7,829 nt of DNA, taken from an uncultured Alphaproteobacteria bacterium. Lineage in GTDB: Bacteria > Pseudomonadota > Alphaproteobacteria > RF32 > CAG-239. The notes under the pieces are model-generated. The model saw nothing but the letters and a program-made list of their open reading frames with translations, had not been told where the DNA came from and searched no databases. The translations under genes were made by a program, and so were the position numbers. Below are positions 1 to 6,461 of this stretch, piece by piece. How positions within the stretch are numbered: position 1 is the first letter of the stretch; every line of letters begins with the position of its first letter. The DNA is taken from the NCBI GenBank assembly GCA_900551585.1, contig URWU01000062.1, positions 1 through 7,829 of the forward strand, read 5' to 3'.

Positions 1-1310
1 CGGCCGAAGCCCGCATTATTGTCGGCAAAATCGTTGAGGCGGCCACTGCCCGCGAAGCTGCCCGCAAAGCGCGTGAGTTAACCCGTCGCAAAGGTGTCTT
101 GGATGTTGCTTCTCTGCCCGGCAAATTGGCTGATTGTCAGGAAAAAGATCCGGCTTTGTCCGAAGTCTTCATCGTCGAGGGAGATTCTGCGGGCGGTTCT
201 GCCAAACAGGGACGTCACCGTAAAAATCAGGCGATTATGCCGTTGCGCGGTAAAATTTTGAACGTTGAGCGTGCCCGTTTTGATAAAATGCTCAATTCGG
301 CAGAAATCGGCACCATCATCACCGCTTTGGGAACAGGTATCGGCCGTGATGATTTCAATCCCGACAAATGCCGCTATCATAAAATCATTCTCATGGCCGA
401 TGCCGATGTCGACGGTAGCCATATTCGCACCCTGCTGTTGACTTTCTTCTATCGCCAAATGCCCGAATTAATCGAGCGCGGTTATGTTTATATTGCCCAG
501 CCGCCTTTGTATAAGATTAAGAAAGGCAACTCGATTATCTACATTAAAAACGAACGTGAAATGGAAGATTATCTGATTCGCGGCGGCTGTGATGATGCCG
601 TTCTGACCCGCACCGGCGGTGAACAGATTATCGGCCCTGATTTGATAGATTTGGTTGAGCGCAACCGCAAAGCCAGCAGCCTGCTGTCCAATCTGAGTAA
701 AAACATTCCCGAAAAAATCGTTGAACAAATGGCTATTTTCGGCTTGTTTGATGAAAAACTTTATAATGATATTCCTGCTTTAAAAGAAGAGCTGGATAAG
801 CTGGTCAAACGCCTTGATAATCTCGAGGCTGAATACGACCGCGGCTGGCAGGCTGACGTTCTCGGCAACGGTTCAATCTGCTTCCACCGCACCTTGCGCG
901 GTGTTAAGGAAGAATATCTGGTTGATAACACCATACTTGAGAGTCAGGAAGCCAAAACCCTGAACGAAATGTGCGCTCTTCTGCATGAAAACTTTGCCGA
1001 AGCCAGCCGCTTTGTTTCTAAAAACGGTATGGACAAGCAAATTACAGGTCCGGTTACTTTTGTTGAATCCGTTGTTGCTGCCGGTAAAAAAGGTATCAGC
1101 ATGCAGCGCTATAAAGGACTGGGCGAGATGAACCCGGAACAATTGTGGGAAACTACCCTTGATCCGGAAGCCCGTTCTTTGCTGCAAGTTAAAATCGACC
1201 ACATGGACGAGGCTGATGAAGTCTTTTCAACCCTGATGGGCGATGTTGTTGAACCGCGTAAAGAGTTCATTCAGGACAATGCCTTAAATGTTGTTAATCT
1301 GGATGTTTAA
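1..1310 (+). CDS. gyrB: DNA gyrase subunit B, C-terminal part (5' truncated by contig edge)
   Basis: This is the ATPase subunit of DNA gyrase, a type IIA topoisomerase that introduces negative supercoils together with GyrA. The reading frame is open from base 3 and gives about 435 residues of a protein usually near 800, so the GHKL ATPase domain and part of the transducer are missing. Visible are the TOPRIM motif EGDSAGGSAKQGR (catalytic Glu codon at 177-179), the metal-binding DADVDG run (399-416), the PPLYKI segment, and the C-terminal QRYKGLGEMNPEQLW motif followed by a tail ending NLDV. The enterobacterial insert in the C-terminal half is absent, as expected for alphaproteobacteria. The position matching E. 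coli Lys447 is Arg, a conservative change I believe is common outside enterics. An ATG-like start at 99 is only an internal TTG codon. A terminator follows 25 bases after the TAA stop. Confidence 0.98.
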   Translation, partial: AEARIIVGKIVEAATAREAARKARELTRRKGVLDVASLPGKLADCQEKDPALSEVFIVEGDSAGGSAKQGRHRKNQAIMPLRGKILNVERARFDKMLNSAEIGTIITALGTGIGRDDFNPDKCRYHKIILMADADVDGSHIRTLLLTFFYRQMPELIERGYVYIAQPPLYKIKKGNSIIYIKNEREMEDYLIRGGCDDAVLTRTGGEQIIGPDLIDLVERNRKASSLLSNLSKNIPEKIVEQMAIFGLFDEKLYNDIPALKEELDKLVKRLDNLEAEYDRGWQADVLGNGSICFHRTLRGVKEEYLVDNTILESQEAKTLNEMCALLHENFAEASRFVSKNGMDKQITGPVTFVESVVAAGKKGISMQRYKGLGEMNPEQLWETTLDPEARSLLQVKIDHMDEADEVFSTLMGDVVEPRKEFIQDNALNVVNLDV

Positions 1311-1335
1311 AATACGGTATAGTGAATGTTAAAGC

Positions 1336-1361
1336 AAAAGCCTCCTGATTGGAGGCTTTTT
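1336..1361 (+). terminator. Intrinsic terminator of gyrB
   Basis: The arms AAAAGCCTCC (1336-1345) and GGAGGCTTTT (1351-1360) pair perfectly around a TGATT loop and run into a T tract. It lies 25 bases after the gyrB stop and isolates gyrB from the next gene on the same strand. Confidence 0.9.
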
Positions 1362-1393
1362 GTTTCTCCCTGAAACAAAATCTTTGATTTTCT

Positions 1394-1427
1394 TTGACAA
1401 ATTGGTTTTTCAGAGTCACAACAATAG
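1394..1427 (+). promoter_or_regulatory. Possible promoter of the small secreted-protein gene
   Basis: A perfect -35 hexamer TTGACA lies at 1394-1399, after the gyrB terminator and 55 bases before the next start codon, so a promoter is needed around here. No good -10 box is seen: TCACAA (1416-1421) has a suitable spacing of 16 but a poor match, and CAATAG (1422-1427) is too far away. The -35 box is seen; the promoter is an inference. Confidence 0.35.
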
Positions 1428-1453
1428 AGAAAATCAATTAATTTATATGCCTT

Positions 1454-1873
1454 ATGAAAAAACTATTATTTTTCCTCTTTGTGAGTGTAACTTTTTGCTT
1501 AAATGCAAATGCTCAGTACTTTAGTCTTCCGCAGGGTGTCAGATTGAACGGAATTCAATATGATTACGGAAGTTATTATTTCCTTGGGACAAACTATGCG
1601 AATGCTTTCGTTTACTATGACGGACGCACAGAACCGGTTTATATGACATTGCCAAATACCAATGATTTGACGCGTTCTTTCAACAACAATGGAATAACGG
1701 TTAAAAGCATTTGGCCGGGCTGTTTGTATAATGTAGTCTGGTTTATTTCAACTTCGGCCGGCTACTATGTTTGTTATCCGGGTAATGGCATTGCAGCGTT
1801 AAATACGCCGATATTTGCCAAAATACGAAAAATTGATTCCTTAAAAGGAGCAACATCTTATAAATGGTATTAA
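1454..1873 (+). CDS. Small secreted protein of unknown function, 139 aa
   Basis: I do not recognise the family. The N-terminus is a clear Sec signal peptide: MKK, a hydrophobic core at residues 4-16, and an ANA|Q cleavage site after residue 20. The mature part of about 119 residues is rich in Tyr (15) and Asn (11) and has two cysteines, C90 and C107, that could form a disulfide in the periplasm or outside the cell. There is no lipobox, no membrane segment after the signal, and no terminal Phe suggesting a beta-barrel. The aromatic, glycine-dotted pattern suggests a small beta-rich fold (inference). No clear Shine-Dalgarno sequence precedes the ATG; the nearest purine run, GAGAAA, is over 20 bases away. 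An ATG at 1447 is out of frame and opens only a short run. The gene stands alone between two terminators, and a hand count of 1561-1620 gives 35% GC, lower than its neighbours, so it may be an acquired or fast-evolving gene. Confidence 0.8.
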   Translation: MKKLLFFLFVSVTFCLNANAQYFSLPQGVRLNGIQYDYGSYYFLGTNYANAFVYYDGRTEPVYMTLPNTNDLTRSFNNNGITVKSIWPGCLYNVVWFISTSAGYYVCYPGNGIAALNTPIFAKIRKIDSLKGATSYKWY

Positions 1874-1883
1874 TGTTGCTCGC

Positions 1884-1921
1884 AAAAAGGTTCCAAAGTA
1901 TACAACTTTGGAACCTTTTTT
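1884..1921. terminator. Bidirectional terminator between the secreted-protein gene and nadE
   Basis: A 16-bp perfect stem (left arm 1884-1899, AAAAAGGTTCCAAAGT; right arm 1905-1920) encloses a 5-base loop. The A run on the left and T run on the right make it a terminator in both directions. It begins 10 bases after the TAA of the plus-strand gene, and its right edge overlaps the nadE stop codon (1920-1922), so one element serves two convergent genes. Confidence 0.92.
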
Positions 1922-2699
1922 ATAAACTGATCGGTTCTGCTGTTTGTTTGCGCTTGTAGGTTTGGGAATGATAGCGTTTGATAATCCACTCAACTGTGAC
2001 GGCGTCATACTCCTCGGCGACGATTTCCGCAGCGCTGAGCTTTTCATCCAGATAAAGGTGCAATATTTTATCAAGCAGGGCATAAGGCGGCAGGCTGTCT
2101 TCGTCCTTTTGACCGGGCGAAAGTTCTGCGCTCGGAGCCCGGGAGATAACTTCCGGCGGCAGGACGGGATTGAGATTATTGCGCCATTTGGCCAATTCAA
2201 AAATCTCTGATTTATAGAGATTTGAAATCGGCGCAACACCGCCGCAGGTATCGCCATAGAGCGTACAATAGCCCATAGCCAGTTCCGATTTATTGCCGCA
2301 GGCCAAAACCAAATAACCGAACTGATTGGAAGCGGCCATCAGGGTTTTGCCGCGCTCGCGGGCTTGCAGATTTTCCAAAACAATATTTTTGGGTTTTGTT
2401 TTGAAGACTTGTGTTAGGAATTTTTTCTGCTCATCAATAATCGGCTGAATGTCAATTTCCTGATAATCAAGATGATTGAGTTCGGCAATATTGCGGGCAA
2501 TTTGCAGGCTGAGGTCAGAGGTGTGGGTGGTTTTCATCATCCAGGCATGAACATGTTCGCCGCCGAGAGTGTCTGCGGCCAAAACCGCGCAAATAGCGGA
2601 ATCCAAACCACCTGAAAGCCCGAGAATAACATCGCTGAAATTATATTTCCGGCAATAATCACGCAGGCCGGCGGTTAGCGTATCCCAGATTTTTTGCAT
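1920..2699 (-). CDS. nadE: NAD+ synthetase, stand-alone synthetase domain (259 aa)
   Basis: The enzyme amidates nicotinate adenine dinucleotide to NAD+ in an ATP-dependent reaction in the cytoplasm. The PP-loop SGGLDS is at residues 29-34, followed by ENLQARERG (109-117), GNKSE (135-139), the GYCTLYGD segment (143-150), and PSAEL with GQKDEDSLPPY in the C-terminal third. These motifs resemble the synthetase half of glutamine-dependent enzymes of about 550 residues, yet the N-terminal nitrilase-type glutaminase domain is absent and the protein stops soon after YKRKQ, without the usual PITNRF-like tail. The nitrogen donor may therefore be free ammonia, or a glutaminase encoded elsewhere (inference). 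The ATG overlaps the nadM stop as TAATG and has a strong AAGGAG site (2707-2712). The position after the conserved Met of the usual MP pair is Lys56. An alternative role as NMN synthetase, as in Francisella, cannot be excluded. Confidence 0.93.
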   Translation of the reverse strand: MQKIWDTLTAGLRDYCRKYNFSDVILGLSGGLDSAICAVLAADTLGGEHVHAWMMKTTHTSDLSLQIARNIAELNHLDYQEIDIQPIIDEQKKFLTQVFKTKPKNIVLENLQARERGKTLMAASNQFGYLVLACGNKSELAMGYCTLYGDTCGGVAPISNLYKSEIFELAKWRNNLNPVLPPEVISRAPSAELSPGQKDEDSLPPYALLDKILHLYLDEKLSAAEIVAEEYDAVTVEWIIKRYHSQTYKRKQTAEPISL

Positions 2700-3238
2700 T
2701 AGACAACTCCTTTTTTCGGTGATGACAAATCTTCTATAACGCCGTGAATAGCTTTAGGAACAAAATCATGCCAGCGTTTGTCACCGATTTTAATCATATC
2801 GCGCACCATGGAGCCGGATACATAGGGAAAACTATAGTCGACACGGTCTTCAATGACGATATTGGCAAAGTCTTTGCGAAACCATTGCGCGTCATAGGTG
2901 CTACCGGCGTAATAAACATCGGGACGGATAACATCCGGCATTGATTCTTTGAGAAAATCCAAAACAAAAGACGACCATTCGGTCGGATTATTGATATCGA
3001 ATAAGCCGAGTATTTTTATGCGTGCATTTTCTTCGGCGCTGAACATGGCTTGGAGCATGGCTTTGCGCTGCGTGTAGCTATAGGGATTTCGTTCGGTTCC
3101 CTGTTCCTGAACAGAGCCCAAAATCAGGGTGATTTTTTCGCATTCGGAGAGCATGCGGCGGATGAGTTTTTCGTGTCCGATATGAGGCGGCTGGGCGCGC
3201 ATGACGGCCAAACCGGATTGAAATTTTTTCTTTTCCAT
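2699..3238 (-). CDS. nadM: NadM-like nicotinamide/nicotinate mononucleotide adenylyltransferase (179 aa)
   Basis: This is a nucleotidyltransferase of the HxGH superfamily that should join ATP with NMN or NaMN to form the dinucleotide. The signature QPPHIGH is at residues 16-22 and the C-terminal nucleotide-binding motif VSGSMVRDMI at 140-149. The order (HxGH, a GSVQEQGTERNPY segment, a DINNPTEW segment, then SG-x-x-VR and a VPKAIHGVIEDL tail) matches the archaeal-type NadM rather than the common bacterial NadD. The length fits NadM without a Nudix domain. The ATG has a perfect AGGAGG site (3245-3250) six bases upstream, fixing the start. Its stop overlaps the nadE start by one base, so the two are translationally coupled and catalyse consecutive steps. 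A different nucleotidyltransferase activity is possible, but the nadE partner favours NAD synthesis. Confidence 0.85.
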   Translation of the reverse strand: MEKKKFQSGLAVMRAQPPHIGHEKLIRRMLSECEKITLILGSVQEQGTERNPYSYTQRKAMLQAMFSAEENARIKILGLFDINNPTEWSSFVLDFLKESMPDVIRPDVYYAGSTYDAQWFRKDFANIVIEDRVDYSFPYVSGSMVRDMIKIGDKRWHDFVPKAIHGVIEDLSSPKKGVV

Positions 3239-3261
3239 GCTTTCCCTCCTTTTATTGGCAA

Positions 3262-3290
3262 ATTATAGGATTAACTATTGAATATTGCAA
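3262..3290 (-). promoter_or_regulatory. Promoter of the nadM-nadE operon
   Basis: Read on the minus strand, a consensus -10 box TATAAT (3267-3262) is preceded by TTGCAA (3290-3285) at a 17-base spacing. Transcription would begin near 3255, only a few bases ahead of the AGGAGG site, giving a very short leader. Confidence 0.55.
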
Positions 3291-3302
3291 ACACAATTTA
3301 TA

Positions 3303-3330
3303 TTGACTCATGAAAGCCGCTTGTTCTAAA
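3303..3330 (+). promoter_or_regulatory. Promoter of the porin gene
   Basis: TTGACT (3303-3308) and TCTAAA (3325-3330) are separated by 16 bases and lie 31 bases before the porin ATG. The ribosome site AGGAA (3347-3351) follows at a good distance. It is back to back with the nadM promoter, so the two transcription units diverge from a region of about 110 bp. Confidence 0.45.
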
Positions 3331-3360
3331 CTTAAACAAAAATTTTAGGAAACTTAATCA

Positions 3361-4482
3361 ATGAACCGTCCTTTTCTTCCGCTGTTGTTCGCAATCCTTT
3401 TTTCTGCCGCTCCCGCTTATGCCGGAGAGTGGGAATATGACGCTTCCGGCTCTGTGACCGGATTATACGGCTATAGCGAACCGGACAGCAAATATACCAA
3501 GGAAAACAGCCGCAACCACGGCACCGGCGATGCCGATTTGAGCGTTTATGCCAAATATATTTTCAATAATGAATATGAGGCCGGGATTTATGCCGATTTG
3601 ATGTTTGGCGTTGACCATGAGCTGGAAGATTATAACCAGGGCAAATGGGGTGAGGAAGTTTACGGTATCATGGACAGCCCGTACGGCCGCCTTATGCTCG
3701 GACAAACGCTGAACGTGGCGGCTCAGTTTCACAACGGCGCACCGTCAGTCGGGCCGCTCGGTATTGAAAACAGCGACATTGTCGATTTTATCGCCAACCC
3801 GAACTGGAAGCGCAAAAACCGCCACGCCCGTTTTGCAACTTTGAATACCACATACATCAATACGGACGGCGTTGCACCGAAAATCTCTTACATTTCGCCC
3901 GAATATTACAATACCATGCTCGGTTTGACTTATGTGCCCGAGACTTATAACCGCCGCGGCTTGGTCAACAAAGACGCCGCTTATTATGACAAGGGCGGTT
4001 ATATTGTCAGCTTGTATAATCATCTGGATTTAGACTTTGTCGATGTGACAACGTCGCTGGGTTATGCCGATTTTGTTGATAATGATCAGGAATATTCGGC
4101 AAGTTTGAACCTGTCGCGCGGCAATTGGAGCCTTGGCGGCGGCTGGCGCAGAACCAATGCCGACGGCAAAAATCCGGTCAACCGCAGAGTTTCGGATAAT
4201 ACACCGGAATGGTTTGACGGATACCGCGACGGCGAAGCTTGGGATGTCGGCGTCGGTTATGAAATCGGACCTTACAAAGTCAGCTTGTCTTATTTCAAAT
4301 CCAAGGCCGAAAAAAGCGCAAACAAAGATGAAATTGTCATGTTGTCCAACCAATATCAGGTTAATAAATACTTAGATGTTTATTTAAGCGCCGCCCATGT
4401 TGACTTTAGCGGTGCGAATGCTAACCTTGATGAAAATAATAAAGGTTATGCTTTCGTAACCGGTTTGAGTTTGAAGTTCTGA
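3361..4482 (+). CDS. Outer-membrane beta-barrel porin (373 aa)
   Basis: This is a predicted trimer-type porin allowing diffusion of small solutes through the outer membrane. A signal peptide spans residues 1-21 with the site AYA|GEW. The mature protein begins with EWEYDASGSVTGLYGYSE, typical of a first porin strand. Alternating aromatic and small residues form repeated amphipathic strands (for example SVYAKYIF, EAGIYADLMFG, RLMLGQT, KVSLSYFKSK), and the chain ends LSLKF with the C-terminal Phe used by the BAM machinery. DSPYGRLMLGQ resembles the conserved GxxxLGRQ-like segment before the constriction loop of general porins. The length is normal for a 16-stranded barrel. Substrate specificity is not readable. 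AGGAA sits 9 bases before the ATG. The next gene, a regulator, starts 14 bases after the stop, suggesting a shared transcript. Confidence 0.9.
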   Translation: MNRPFLPLLFAILFSAAPAYAGEWEYDASGSVTGLYGYSEPDSKYTKENSRNHGTGDADLSVYAKYIFNNEYEAGIYADLMFGVDHELEDYNQGKWGEEVYGIMDSPYGRLMLGQTLNVAAQFHNGAPSVGPLGIENSDIVDFIANPNWKRKNRHARFATLNTTYINTDGVAPKISYISPEYYNTMLGLTYVPETYNRRGLVNKDAAYYDKGGYIVSLYNHLDLDFVDVTTSLGYADFVDNDQEYSASLNLSRGNWSLGGGWRRTNADGKNPVNRRVSDNTPEWFDGYRDGEAWDVGVGYEIGPYKVSLSYFKSKAEKSANKDEIVMLSNQYQVNKYLDVYLSAAHVDFSGANANLDENNKGYAFVTGLSLKF

Positions 4483-4496
4483 GAAAGTATTTATTG

Positions 4497-5129
4497 ATGC
4501 CTAATATCTTATTTTTATCGTCTGATGAGGAATTTGCCGCCGATTTAAGCGAACAAATAAGCCTCTATGCCAAAGACTTTTCAATCCTCAGCCATGATGA
4601 TGATGTGAGCCTGATTGATATGATTATTTTGGACGAGCAGCCCGATAAACTGACCGAAATCCGCGTCCACCACCCGCGCACACCGATTATTCTGCTGCAA
4701 AAATCCGGTGATGAAAGTGTTGATAATTCGGTTCTGAACAGCGTTGTTTTCAAACCTTTGTCTTTGGATAAACTCTTAAATCAGATAAAAGCCGGAATCA
4801 ATCTGCTGGAAAATACCGAAGTCGGTTATTTGTCATTCAACCGCTATATTGTCCGGCCGATAAAAAAAGACATTTATAACGAGCGCAACAAAGAAGTGGT
4901 CAAACTGACCGAAAAAGAAGTGGCGGTGATAAAACATTTGTATAAATGCCGCGACCGCGTTGTTACCAAAAACGAACTGCTGCAGGAAGTCTGGGGTTAT
5001 AGTCCTGATGTCAGCACCCACACGATTGAAACGCATATTTACCGTTTGCGCCAAAAAGTCGAGCATGAAAACCCCGAGGCACAGTTAATCCTGACCGAAG
5101 ACGGCGGCTATCGTTTGAAGATGAACTAA
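4497..5129 (+). CDS. OmpR/PhoB-type DNA-binding regulator with a degenerate receiver (210 aa)
   Basis: The C-terminal half (about residues 109-210) is a clear OmpR winged helix: KLTEKEVAVIKHL, VVTKNELLQEVWG, the recognition helix THTIETHIYRLRQK and the wing TEDGGYRL. The N-terminal part is a receiver-like domain of only about 100 residues instead of about 120. It keeps an acidic start (D10, E11), a candidate phospho-acceptor D46 in IDMIILD, and the Lys-Pro pair K86-P87, but the conserved Thr/Ser after the fourth strand is Gln68, and the segments on both sides of D46 are shortened. It may be weakly phosphorylated or phosphorylation-independent (inference). No histidine kinase is in the window. 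ATG at 4497 is chosen over the TTG just before it (4494); only a weak GAGAAAG site precedes them. Position directly behind the porin suggests it controls the porin or envelope genes. Confidence 0.88.
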   Translation: MPNILFLSSDEEFAADLSEQISLYAKDFSILSHDDDVSLIDMIILDEQPDKLTEIRVHHPRTPIILLQKSGDESVDNSVLNSVVFKPLSLDKLLNQIKAGINLLENTEVGYLSFNRYIVRPIKKDIYNERNKEVVKLTEKEVAVIKHLYKCRDRVVTKNELLQEVWGYSPDVSTHTIETHIYRLRQKVEHENPEAQLILTEDGGYRLKMN

Positions 5130-5138
5130 AAGCTGTAA

Positions 5139-5252
5139 TACAGGAATTTATTCCTTGAAAAGAGAATCAAGCAAAATGAAAAAAATATTGTTGAATTACA
5201 AAAGCAAATCGCTGCGTTGGAGCGAGAAATAGAAGAACTTAGCGACGAGTAA
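5139..5252 (+). pseudogene. Orphan coiled-coil reading frame without a start codon
   Basis: Between stops at 5136 and 5250 an open frame of 37 codons encodes a charged heptad pattern (for example NIVELQKQIAALEREIEEL) typical of a coiled coil, ending in a TAA stop. No ATG, GTG or TTG lies in frame. It could be the 3' remnant of a decayed gene or a chance pattern in AT-rich DNA. It overlaps the last bases of the convergent membrane-protein gene. Seen: the frame and its heptads. Inferred: that it is a remnant. Confidence 0.3.
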
Positions 5253-5820
5253 AATATACCGTATAAAAACAAGCCAGCCAAGGGAGTTGTATCATCGCAA
5301 TTAATTGTGCAGCAATTCCCTCCGGCAGGTAAATTTTTACCAGAACAAACGGAAGATACAAAATTGTTGCGGCCACCATCCATTCAATATAGGAACTTCG
5401 AGTTCGCTTTAATAAATTTTTCGTGGTGAGATTTTCTTCGCAGATAACCATCGGGATAATTGTTGTGAATCGCGTAAGAAAATAAAAACCAATGAAATAA
5501 ATCACAGCATAATTCATATAAAAAAAGTTTAATTTTTGCGCTGCTAAAACAATCAGAAAGAAACCTGCCGGAACAGCCAAACTAATTAAGGTAAATTTGC
5601 CCAACAACTTACCTGATTTTAACAAATGCAAATCTTTGGGACGTAATAAATACAAATAAAGATAAAAATTTGTATAAAGCCCAACTAAAAATAGGATTAA
5701 TGGTTTAAAATAAGGAGAGATAGGGCTGATGTCTAATAAGAATAATGGCAAAATTGCCACCAATAATCTTTGCCAATTAGTAATCAACAAATGAAGTGTT
5801 TTTTCAATTATTGTAATCAT
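5239..5820 (-). CDS. Polytopic inner-membrane protein of unknown function (193 aa)
   Basis: I cannot name this gene. About six hydrophobic helices are visible, near residues 19-35, 39-59, 76-96, 101-126, 147-165 and 169-190. Between the fourth and fifth lies PMVICEENLTTKNLLKRTR, a motif shape (Pro, acidic pair, then a basic amphipathic stretch) that recalls membrane-domain families where a P-x-x-x-x-E loop precedes an ALKRS-like helix; this is a resemblance only. The start ATG overlaps the stop of the upstream gene in an ATGA junction (5817-5820), with GAATAAAGAAGA before it, so the two are translated together. Composition is AT-rich: 37% GC at 5521-5580 by hand count. No enzyme motif is seen. 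Confidence 0.75.
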   Translation of the reverse strand: MITIIEKTLHLLITNWQRLLVAILPLFLLDISPISPYFKPLILFLVGLYTNFYLYLYLLRPKDLHLLKSGKLLGKFTLISLAVPAGFFLIVLAAQKLNFFYMNYAVIYFIGFYFLTRFTTIIPMVICEENLTTKNLLKRTRSSYIEWMVAATILYLPFVLVKIYLPEGIAAQLIAMIQLPWLACFYTVYFTRR

Positions 5821-6449
5821 TCTTCTTTATTCTTATTGAGAAACTTTTCAGACAGTTTGATGTTTAGGAAAATAATCATAAGCATGAAAAATGCTTTGAG
5901 GGGTTTAGTCTCAACTGTAACCACGGCAAAGAGTAATAGCATCAAAATTGGAAAATATCGATAAGTTTTTTTGATAATTTTTTTAAATCCTGCTTTGGTT
6001 TCTTTGGCTGTTAAGGTCAGTTTTATAAAAATGAGATTAACCAAAAACAAAACCGAGATTGCATTACCCCAAGCAACAAAGTCCATATATTTTTGCTTTG
6101 CTATATAATGTAAGAAAAGGTAATCAAACCATTCCTTAAAGTTCCAAAAGGAAAAAAACATAATTTCGGCTGGCAAAAATAAAATGAAATTGGTGACGAG
6201 GGTGGAGGGGATAACTAACAGTCCGTACAAAACTGCCAGATAAATCACCTCAAGATAAACATTAAAATTGTAGATATTGAGGTTGAAAGCACTTCGAAAA
6301 GTAAAAGCTGATAAAATCAGAAGAAGGGCAAAAGCGAAGATGTTATTATAAATTCCCGGGCAGGATTGATAAAGCCAAACCCACAAATAAAGGCTCAAAA
6401 ATGACATTGCCGCCAATAGAATATTTTGTTTATTTTTAAACCTACTCAT
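5817..6449 (-). CDS. Polytopic inner-membrane protein of unknown function (210 aa)
   Basis: The family is not recognised. Six or seven hydrophobic segments are visible, around residues 10-27, 36-51, 64-86, 88-101, 124-144, 165-178 and 184-197, with a strongly basic loop at 149-164 (KETKAGFKKIIKKTYR) that should face the cytoplasm by the positive-inside rule. The C-terminus is short and charged (NKNKEE). It begins 12 bases after the xth stop and overlaps the next gene by 4 bases (ATGA), so it belongs to the same tandem. Ribosome-site purines are weak (AGATGA). An earlier ATG at 6456 is closed by a stop after four codons. A hand count gives 30% GC at 6121-6180, against about two-thirds in the start of xth next door (6481-6540), partly because hydrophobic codons are T-rich but suggestive of a distinct origin. 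Confidence 0.75.
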   Translation of the reverse strand: MSRFKNKQNILLAAMSFLSLYLWVWLYQSCPGIYNNIFAFALLLILSAFTFRSAFNLNIYNFNVYLEVIYLAVLYGLLVIPSTLVTNFILFLPAEIMFFSFWNFKEWFDYLFLHYIAKQKYMDFVAWGNAISVLFLVNLIFIKLTLTAKETKAGFKKIIKKTYRYFPILMLLLFAVVTVETKPLKAFFMLMIIFLNIKLSEKFLNKNKEE

Positions 6450-6461
6450 TATTCATCTGCT

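Noticed and set aside
240..245. Arg at the GyrB position matching E. coli Lys447 as a quinolone-resistance change
   Set aside because: Conservative substitution that I believe is natural in many non-enteric GyrB proteins; no basis for a resistance call.
3276..3305. Three TATTG copies in the divergent promoter region as operator repeats
   Set aside because: Spacing is irregular and not the 10-11 bases expected for OmpR-type sites; the region is AT-rich, so this is expected by chance.
5142..5155. Small inverted repeat AGGAA/TTCCT after the regulator as a terminator
   Set aside because: Stem of only 5 bp with no T tract on either strand; too weak to call.
5176..5232. An 18-codon ORF starting ATGAAAAAAATATTG
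   Set aside because: It lacks a convincing ribosome site at proper spacing, has no recognisable features, and runs in another frame through the coiled-coil reading frame.
1312..5264. Inverted pair ATACGGTATA at 1312-1321 and TATACCGTAT at 5255-5264
   Set aside because: Only 10 bases, AT-rich, nearly palindromic in itself, and the second copy lies inside a coding region; most likely chance.
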